Shown: in pieces, positions 1 through 5,282 of the stretch
How the letters are laid out: the number at the start of each line of letters is the position of its first letter
Numbering within the stretch: the first letter of the stretch is position 1
From: Lachnospiraceae bacterium UBA4316
Lineage (GTDB): Bacteria; Bacillota; Clostridia; Lachnospirales; Lachnospiraceae
Direction: 5' to 3'
DNA: 6,439 nt
Assembly: GCA_002394535.1 (NCBI GenBank)
Contig: DGUG01000179.1
Location: 1 to 6,439, forward strand
Notes under the pieces: generated by a model
Seen by the model: only the letters and a program-made list of their open reading frames with translations
Told to the model about the DNA's origin: nothing
The model's database searches: none
Program-made: the position numbers and the translations under genes

Positions 1-438
1 AGAGACATTATACAAAGCATGGCCATGATCCAGCAAACAGTTGCTTCTGTACCACCTACATTCATTATGCATGCCGGTGCTGCGGCCCTTAACGGATCGC
101 CGGGTCATATAGAAAATATGAGGCTGGAGTATGAAAGAAAACGCGATATAATTTATGACGGTCTTCGCGATATTCCGGGCATAAAACCCATCAAGCCCGA
201 AGGGTCCCTTTGCATTTTTATTAACATAAAAGGGATTACGGACCGTTATAAAATATCATCTGAAGATTTCTCCCTCCGGCTTCTTAAGGAGGCAAAAGTG
301 ATGAGTATTCCCGGAACGGCTTTCGGTTCTATGGGAGAAGGATATTTGAGACTGTGTTTTGCAAATTCGGAAGATAATATCCGGGAAGGAATCCGCAGGC
401 TGAAGGCCTTTACGATAAAGGAATATCCGTCAGAATGA
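1..438 (+). CDS. PLP-dependent aminotransferase, class I/II (C-terminal fragment)
   Basis: This is the C-terminal 145 residues of a fold-type I (class I/II) aminotransferase. The frame is open from base 1 and the gene begins upstream, so the ATG at 19 is internal. Such enzymes transfer an amino group between an amino acid and a 2-oxo acid using pyridoxal phosphate in the cytoplasm. The visible part is the small C-terminal domain: an EGSLCIFINI strand around fragment residues 67-76, then PGTAFGSMGEGYLRLCFA (about 104-121), where the Arg (residue 117) matches the conserved Arg that binds the substrate carboxylate. The large domain with the PLP-binding Lys is outside the window, so substrate specificity (aspartate, aromatic, alanine or other) cannot be given. 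The stop TGA overlaps the next gene's ATG, which suggests one operon. Family assignment is firm; the exact reaction is unknown. Confidence 0.9.
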   Translation, partial: RDIIQSMAMIQQTVASVPPTFIMHAGAAALNGSPGHIENMRLEYERKRDIIYDGLRDIPGIKPIKPEGSLCIFINIKGITDRYKISSEDFSLRLLKEAKVMSIPGTAFGSMGEGYLRLCFANSEDNIREGIRRLKAFTIKEYPSE

Positions 439-2210
439 GTAAACGCAGATATCAGCTGATTACAGATAAGTTCCGGGAATTCTTTTTCCCGACGCTGTCT
501 ATTTCCATGGCAAACAACATGGCTGCTTTCGTGGATGCCCTGCTGGTAAGCACTTTCCTCGGGGTAAACCGGCTGCCTGCAGTTCAACTGTGCTTTCCCA
601 TTGTGGCTTTTACAAGCCTATTTTACGGAATGTTTGGAATCGGAGGAAGCCTGATTGCGGCCAATGCCCAGGCAGACCGCGAAAAGATCAAAGGATGCAG
701 GATCTTTTCCGTCTCTGTCACTTCCGCTGTCGTAGTCGCAACACTTGTTGCAATCTTCGGAACACTATTCCGGCATCAGATTGTCTCTGTACTTTGCGGT
801 GATCTCAATCTTCGGACAGATGTTTTAGAATACTATTCTGTGCTGGTTCTTGGCTTCCCCTTAATGTGCCTGCTGATGAGTCTTTCTTTTTTTGTCAGGG
901 CGGACGGCTGTGCAAAAATGGCATCTCATTCGATTCTGATCTCTAACGGAGTCAACCTGCTTATGGACTGCGTCCTGATGAAGGGATTGGGAACAGGGCT
1001 CAGAGGTGCGGCACTTGCCACCATCATCGGATATATCTGCGGATTGTTATTCCTTATATTCCGCTACGAACCTTATCCCAAAAGACAGTTTAAGCTTATA
1101 AATCCGATTCCGAACGGCCCGAAACTGTTTCTGGAAGATATCTCGGCAATCTGCCAAAAAGGAATCCCTACTGCTGCCATCTGGCTGTATCTGATGATCA
1201 GCGTCCAGATCACCAACAATCTTGTTCTTTCCTATGGCGGTCCACTCGGAGCGCAGGCATACACCATATGCAGAAACAGTATGTCACTCGCCTATATCTT
1301 TTTCACCGGAACCGCGCAGACAATGTCTCCTATAGTAGGAATTTACTCTCATGAGGGGGATTACGACAGAACCCGCTTTGTTTTAAAACATTCTGTCAGA
1401 ATTGTACTAGTGACAGCCCTGCTTATGGTCAGTGTTTTCTCTGCTTTTCCACGTTCCCTTTTATGGCTGTTCGGAGCGGCAGCGTCACCGGACGCTGACT
1501 ATTTTTGCAGGGCAATCCGTGTCTTTACACCGATTTATCCGGGTCTGGCCTTTACATTTTTGATGAACTACTATTTTCAGGCGATAGAACAAAAAAAGCT
1601 GTCGGCTGCCGTAACAACCCTGGAGGGGTTACTGTTGCCCGTCTCTCTGGCTTATCTATTGGTTCCACGTTTCGGTATGAGGGGTGTCTGGTTTGCTTTG
1701 ATCAGTGCGGAAACCATTACCGCCATTCTGATCATCATGCTTCTTTTGTGGGATACATACGGGAGAAAATCCCCAAAGAGAAGAAAATATCTGCTCCCGC
1801 TAAACAATGAACTTGCCGGCTGTGAGTTCTCGGTCGAAACAGACCCTCAGGAAATAGTGAAGCTTTCAGAGGAAGCGTCCCGATATATTGAAGATCGGAC
1901 CGATCACCGGACAGCGGTAATCACCTGTCTTGCTCTGGAGGAAATTCTGACCGGCATCGCCCTTGCAAACAGCGATACAAAGGTTTCAATAGATGTGTTG
2001 CTGTGGGATACTGAAGATGAGATCATCATTTCCGTCAGAGATACGGGTATCGGATTTAATCCATTACTTCAGGATGCGGCACTTTCATATACATTCAGCA
2101 ATGCAAAGGTTCTAAAAAGCATTGCTTCACAAATCAAATATGATCTTGTACTGGGCATGAATGATACCAGAATCCACCTGAACCGGGCAAGACACCGGGA
2201 ATCTTCTTAA
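435..2210 (+). CDS. MATE family efflux transporter fused to a C-terminal RsbW-like HATPase domain
   Basis: A 591-residue inner-membrane protein. Residues 1 to about 440 have about twelve hydrophobic segments in two halves and resemble MATE/NorM/DinF transporters, which export organic cations, drugs or metabolites by Na+ or H+ antiport; an N-terminal Asp in a membrane segment (VDALLVSTFLG, 33-43) fits the family. A basic linker (GRKSPKRRKY, 443-452) leads to a cytoplasmic domain at about 455-585 resembling the GHKL ATPase fold of anti-sigma kinases (RsbW/SpoIIAB). It has an N-box-like LALEEILTGI (499-508) and a clear G1 box, DTGIGF (536-541). The N-box position normally Asn is Gly507, and no glycine-rich GLGL G2 box is seen, so ATP hydrolysis or kinase activity is doubtful. 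A plain MATE is about 450 residues; the extra 140 are the fusion. The ATG at 435 overlaps the previous stop; AAAGGA at 417-422 is a plausible but distant ribosome site, so coupling is likely. Substrate unknown. Confidence 0.88.
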   Translation: MSKRRYQLITDKFREFFFPTLSISMANNMAAFVDALLVSTFLGVNRLPAVQLCFPIVAFTSLFYGMFGIGGSLIAANAQADREKIKGCRIFSVSVTSAVVVATLVAIFGTLFRHQIVSVLCGDLNLRTDVLEYYSVLVLGFPLMCLLMSLSFFVRADGCAKMASHSILISNGVNLLMDCVLMKGLGTGLRGAALATIIGYICGLLFLIFRYEPYPKRQFKLINPIPNGPKLFLEDISAICQKGIPTAAIWLYLMISVQITNNLVLSYGGPLGAQAYTICRNSMSLAYIFFTGTAQTMSPIVGIYSHEGDYDRTRFVLKHSVRIVLVTALLMVSVFSAFPRSLLWLFGAAASPDADYFCRAIRVFTPIYPGLAFTFLMNYYFQAIEQKKLSAAVTTLEGLLLPVSLAYLLVPRFGMRGVWFALISAETITAILIIMLLLWDTYGRKSPKRRKYLLPLNNELAGCEFSVETDPQEIVKLSEEASRYIEDRTDHRTAVITCLALEEILTGIALANSDTKVSIDVLLWDTEDEIIISVRDTGIGFNPLLQDAALSYTFSNAKVLKSIASQIKYDLVLGMNDTRIHLNRARHRESS

Positions 2211-3373
2211 CAGTAGGGTCTGTCTATGTCGACCACTCCGAAATGGTTTCCGGGCAGGCTCTCTATTTTGGCACAGATAGTGTTTCGTATCTCCTCTTCC
2301 GACAGTTTACAGTCAAAAGGAGCCACAACATCGAATATCAGATTTGTATGGGATGGTCCCTTTACCATCCGAAAATCATGGATTGTGAAGCTCTCGTCCA
2401 CGCTTTTGGCAATAAGCATGCACAGCCGCTTCATCCTTTCCGTTGCCTCATCGTTAACAACAACAGGGTCCATATGGATTACACACGAGCATCCGAGAGT
2501 CGCATTAATACGGCGTTCTATGTTATCTATAGTATCATGAACATCGATGATGTTACGGTTTGCCGGCACCTCCGCATGAAGGGAGATCATTGTTCTTCCC
2601 GGGCCGTAATCATGTATCACAAGATCGTGTATCCCTATAACATCATCATAGGACGTCACAAACTTCTCAATGGCCTCAACATACTCTTTTGACGGTTTGC
2701 TCCCGAGAAGCGGATCTATTGTATCCTTTGCCGCCGAAAAACCCGCATACAATACAAATGCCGACACAGCAAGTCCACACCATCCGTCAATCATCAATCC
2801 GGTATAATGGCTGATCAGTGCACATGCGAGGACAACAAGAGTTGCGACAGAGTCGGTAAATGAGTCAAGGGCAACTGCTTTCATTGCAGCGGATGATATC
2901 TTCTCCCCGGTCCCGTTGTTGTAAAAATACATGTAAAGCTTTACAACAATGGAAATCAGAAGTATCGCCGCAACTGCCGGCGTGAGCACAATCTTCTCCG
3001 GGTGAATGATTTTTTCGACAGATGATTTTACAAGTTCGAATCCCATCAGAATAATGAGCATCGAAATGATCAGTCCGGTCACATATTCTATTCTTCCGTG
3101 TCCGAAAGGATGCTCGGGATCAGGCTTCTGACCCGCCATCTTAAATCCGACCATAGTGACGATGGATGAGCCTGCATCGCTTAAGTTGTTAAAAGCATCG
3201 GCTACTATGGCAACGGAACCGGAGATGTAACCCGCGACCAGTTTAATTGCAAACAGGATAATATTAAAAAATACACCGGTCGCGCCGCAAAGCACGCCGT
3301 ATGCATGGCGTACACGCGTATTCGATGTATTCGCATAATCCTTTATAAACATCTTGGCAAGAATTCCAATCAT
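2207..3373 (-). CDS. Cation diffusion facilitator (CDF) family exporter, predicted Mn2+ type
   Basis: A 388-residue membrane exporter of divalent metals. CDF proteins are dimers that move metal out of the cytoplasm in exchange for protons. Six membrane segments lie at roughly 27-48, 53-76, 100-117, 129-151, 162-188 and 195-212. The transport site is NNLSD in TM2 (Asn62, Asp66) and DSFTD in TM5 (Asp170, Asp174). This Asn-Asp/Asp-Asp set is typical of Mn2+ exporters such as MntE/MneP, whereas Zn2+ exporters carry His. HPFGHGRIE (88-96) is the family's loop motif. The cytoplasmic domain (about 226-306) has His249, His254, His266, His279 and HMDP (300-303); a second similar unit follows (331-387), making the protein longer than the usual 300. 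I chose the ATG at 3373 because GGAGG lies 5 nt upstream; a TTG at 3385 would add four residues but overlaps that site. The stop shares bases with the convergent MATE gene. Mn2+ specificity is inference. Confidence 0.9.
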   Translation of the reverse strand: MIGILAKMFIKDYANTSNTRVRHAYGVLCGATGVFFNIILFAIKLVAGYISGSVAIVADAFNNLSDAGSSIVTMVGFKMAGQKPDPEHPFGHGRIEYVTGLIISMLIILMGFELVKSSVEKIIHPEKIVLTPAVAAILLISIVVKLYMYFYNNGTGEKISSAAMKAVALDSFTDSVATLVVLACALISHYTGLMIDGWCGLAVSAFVLYAGFSAAKDTIDPLLGSKPSKEYVEAIEKFVTSYDDVIGIHDLVIHDYGPGRTMISLHAEVPANRNIIDVHDTIDNIERRINATLGCSCVIHMDPVVVNDEATERMKRLCMLIAKSVDESFTIHDFRMVKGPSHTNLIFDVVAPFDCKLSEEEIRNTICAKIESLPGNHFGVVDIDRPYC

Positions 3374-3378
3374 CAATG

Positions 3379-3383
3379 CCTCC
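3379..3383 (-). promoter_or_regulatory. Ribosome binding site of the CDF gene
   Basis: On the minus strand GGAGG sits 5 nt before the ATG at 3373. It decides the start, because the upstream TTG at 3385 overlaps this site and has no well-spaced Shine-Dalgarno of its own. Confidence 0.75.
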
Positions 3384-3395
3384 AACCTTAAATAT

Positions 3396-3422
3396 CACGG
3401 GGAGCGAGCGTCCGTCCCCGTG
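3396..3422 (-). terminator. GC-rich hairpin between the AI-2E and CDF genes; weak terminator or attenuator
   Basis: CACGGGGA (3396-3403) and TCCCCGTG (3415-3422) form a perfect 8-bp stem around an 11-nt loop. It begins 4 nt after the AI-2E stop codon and ends about 12 nt before the CDF ribosome binding site, filling most of the 53-nt gap. Read on the minus strand the stem is followed by ATATTTAAGG, which is only mildly U-rich, so full intrinsic termination is uncertain. Partial termination, transcript-end protection or an RNA processing boundary are alternatives. The base pairing is seen directly; the role is inferred. Confidence 0.5.
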
Positions 3423-3426
3423 GCAC

Positions 3427-4614
3427 TCAATTGTCTTTGTTTGTAAATCCCGTATCCGTCTCTTCGATTCCTTCCTGCTTCAGCTCCTCGCTTGTAAATA
3501 TACGCATTCTGCGAAAATCATTGAGCAGCATTCTCGTGCTGTATATGAAATTTGAGAAAAGACCTGCACGATACAGATTGTAAACGATCATTCCGATCGG
3601 GACCGCAATGATAAGCCCCATTGCACCTCCGACCCTAAAGCCCACATACAGCAGCACTATAGTCGGAATTGCCGGCATTCCCAGCGAATCTCCCACAAGC
3701 TTGGGCTGAATGAGCTGGCGCACAAGCTGGGAAAGACCCCATATAACCATCATCCCGATGGCAAACTTATAATCCCTTTGCACGAGAGCATAGGCCGCCC
3801 AGGGCCACATAACCGTACCCGTTCCGAAAAGCGGGAGAAAATCAAGAAATGCTATGAGCAGCGCAATAAGGAATGCGTATTTTACCCTAAGTATCAGCAG
3901 TCCTATGAAAATGACTATATAGACCACACCCATGATCTTAAACTGCGCCTTAAAATACCCGCCGACCGCTGACTTCATCGTCTTCGTGACTATGTTGAAC
4001 CGCTCTGTCAGATGCTCCGGCATTATCTTTGATACAAACTTAGCGATCTGCTCACGCTCTGCTACAAACAGATAACTTGCAAGCACGCACATCACGATCC
4101 CCACAAGGAAAAGCGGTGCATTTTTGACACCGTTGCTTGCCGATTCGGCCACACGCTCTCCGATGGATGAGCCTACGGATGAGAGTGCATCATATATATT
4201 ATTTCCGAGATTATCGAAGAAATCCCTTGTTCCTTTTGGAAGCAATGCAAATCTGTGGCCTATCTCGGCTGTAATTGCTCGTATCGAGGAATTAACCTTA
4301 GCCCACATATCGGGTGCGCTTGAGAAAAATCCCACGATTTCGGTTACAAGCAGATATACAATTCCGTAGACAGCCGCTGCTACAGCAGCAAGTGTGAGTA
4401 CTATAACGACTATCGAGCCTGCCTTACGCCGTATTTTCATTTTTTTCTCAAGAAATCTTACAAGCGGATTGGCAATAGCAGCGATAATCGCCGCCACCAC
4501 AAAGGGCCAGAAAAATGCAAGCGCCCGTGGCAGTACAATAAGCACAAGACAAGCTATGATTATCGCAAACAGATAATTAAACAGTATCTTCAAGTATTTG
4601 GTCGATGATTTCAT
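3427..4614 (-). CDS. AI-2E family transporter (PerM/YtvI-like membrane protein)
   Basis: A 395-residue polytopic membrane protein of the AI-2E exporter family (formerly UPF0118/DUF20). Two hydrophobic segments near the N terminus (about 8-29 and 32-49) are followed by NPLVRFLEKK (49-58), a third segment (67-92), a soluble stretch of about 70 residues (95-163), and further membrane segments to about 347. Family signatures are DFLPLFGTG (258-266) and QPKLVGDSLGMPAIP (303-317). The order and length fit Bacillus YtvI, a sporulation membrane protein, but I cannot separate YtvI from other paralogues by eye. Members have been linked to autoinducer-2 export or Na+/H+ antiport; most are uncharacterised, so the substrate here is unknown. 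The gene starts 38 nt inside the end of ysxC with a strong ribosome site, which suggests translational coupling. The charged, Glu/Thr/Asn-rich tail (375-395) is probably cytoplasmic. Confidence 0.88.
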   Translation of the reverse strand: MKSSTKYLKILFNYLFAIIIACLVLIVLPRALAFFWPFVVAAIIAAIANPLVRFLEKKMKIRRKAGSIVVIVLTLAAVAAAVYGIVYLLVTEIVGFFSSAPDMWAKVNSSIRAITAEIGHRFALLPKGTRDFFDNLGNNIYDALSSVGSSIGERVAESASNGVKNAPLFLVGIVMCVLASYLFVAEREQIAKFVSKIMPEHLTERFNIVTKTMKSAVGGYFKAQFKIMGVVYIVIFIGLLILRVKYAFLIALLIAFLDFLPLFGTGTVMWPWAAYALVQRDYKFAIGMMVIWGLSQLVRQLIQPKLVGDSLGMPAIPTIVLLYVGFRVGGAMGLIIAVPIGMIVYNLYRAGLFSNFIYSTRMLLNDFRRMRIFTSEELKQEGIEETDTGFTNKDN

Positions 4615-5167
4615 ATATTTCCTCCCTGCCCTGCTTGCTCGTTGCCGAAAAAGGAATTATAACCGCTTCCTTTGCCCCAAGCCCGCTTCGTATCGCGGCA
4701 ATCTGTTTGTTTATCTGGCTTCTTTTAATCTTATCGAGCTTCGTGGCGATAATAACCGGCGTATAACCGTTGGCTGTAACCCACTCATACATTATCTTAT
4801 CGTTGTTTCCGGGGTCATGCCTTATATCCACAAGCAAAAACACACATTTCAACTGTTTTGACGTGTGAAGATACTTCTCGATCATCTTCCCCCACTTTTC
4901 AACTTCAACCTTTGAAGCCTTGGCGTAGCCGTATCCGGGCAGATCGACAAAGTAAATCTCTTCATTGATATTGTAGAAATTGATCGTCTGCGTCTTGCCG
5001 GGCTGCGCACTGGTCCTTGCATAGCTTTTGCGGTTCATGAGCGCATTGATAAGCGAAGACTTGCCCACATTCGACTTGCCGGCAAAGGCAACCTCGGGCA
5101 GCTTATTTGCCGGAAGCTTGCTCGTAGGCCCGCACACAATCTCCAAATTAACATTCTTTATAACCAT
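4577..5167 (-). CDS. ysxC: Ribosome biogenesis GTP-binding protein YsxC/YihA (EngB)
   Basis: A 196-residue cytoplasmic GTPase of the TrmE-Era-EngA-EngB-Septin class, full length for the family (about 195-210). In Bacillus YsxC is needed for late assembly of the 50S ribosomal subunit and is essential. All G motifs are visible: G1 GKSNVGKS (30-37), G2 Thr in PGKTQTINFY (56-65), G3 DLPG (75-78) within the family-specific DLPGYGYAK, G4 TKLD (142-145) and G5 SAT (174-176). The N terminus MVIKNVNLEI is typical of the family, and an in-frame TAA lies three codons upstream, so the ATG at 5167 is the first possible start. The preceding bases (GGTAAGAATAC) give only a weak ribosome site, and a large palindrome lies just upstream. 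Position directly downstream of lon matches the lonA-ysxC order in Bacillus. Also known as engB or yihA. Confidence 0.97.
   Translation of the reverse strand: MVIKNVNLEIVCGPTSKLPANKLPEVAFAGKSNVGKSSLINALMNRKSYARTSAQPGKTQTINFYNINEEIYFVDLPGYGYAKASKVEVEKWGKMIEKYLHTSKQLKCVFLLVDIRHDPGNNDKIMYEWVTANGYTPVIIATKLDKIKRSQINKQIAAIRSGLGAKEAVIIPFSATSKQGREEIYEIIDQILEDTV
4621..4626 (-). promoter_or_regulatory. Ribosome binding site of the AI-2E gene, inside ysxC
   Basis: GGGAGG on the minus strand lies 6 nt before the ATG at 4614, within the last codons of ysxC. It supports this start and the 38-nt overlap of the two genes as real rather than an over-extended call. Confidence 0.75.
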
Positions 5168-5183
5168 GTATTCTTACCACAGC

Positions 5184-5282
5184 AGTGTGGGTGGCTGCAC
5201 TGATGCCACCAAGCGAGTTCCGCAGACGCGAAGCGGCGAGGACTGTTTGAGCGACTGGCGCAGTGCAGACAGGACCCACACT
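5184..5282 (-). repeat. Large nested inverted repeat in the lon-ysxC gap (structured RNA or dispersed palindromic element)
   Basis: The 114-nt gap between lon and ysxC is almost entirely one imperfect palindrome. Its arms pair in register: AGTGTGGGT 5184-5192 with ACCCACACT 5274-5282 (9 bp), CTGCACTG 5195-5202 with CAGTGCAG 5261-5268 (8 bp), and GCCA 5205-5208 with TGGC 5256-5259 (4 bp). That gives 21 pairs broken only by small asymmetric internal loops. The 47-nt apex can form a further hairpin, CCGC 5220-5223 with GCGG 5233-5236. The outer stem reaches the first base of the lon stop triplet. No U-run follows on the minus strand, which argues against a simple terminator. It could be a dispersed repeat, an RNA processing site or a regulatory leader of ysxC. 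The pairing is directly visible; the function is unknown, and I recognise no Rfam family. Strand is given as that of the flanking genes. Confidence 0.7.

Noticed and set aside
246..587. 113-codon open frame on the - strand opposite the aminotransferase-MATE junction
   Set aside because: It is antisense to two genes with good family motifs; the translation shows no recognisable domain.
1505..1810. 101-codon open frame on the + strand inside the MATE gene
   Set aside because: It is out of frame within continuous MATE coding sequence, with no independent evidence of translation.
2183..2206. CCGG-CCGG hairpin near the MATE stop as a terminator
   Set aside because: It has only a 4-bp stem inside the coding sequence, without a T-run; it is too weak to call.
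2243..2692. 149-codon open frame on the + strand opposite the CDF gene
   Set aside because: It lies entirely antisense to the CDF cytoplasmic domain and has no protein family features or ribosome site that I can recognise.
3374..3385. TTG start giving a CDF protein four residues longer
   Set aside because: The TTG overlaps the GGAGG that is ideally spaced for the ATG at 3373, and it lacks its own spaced ribosome site.
5168..5281. tRNA or other classical RNA gene in the lon-ysxC gap, because of the nested stems
   Set aside because: The folding is one long interrupted stem rather than a cloverleaf, with no T-loop sequence or CCA-proximal pattern; no known RNA family is recognised.
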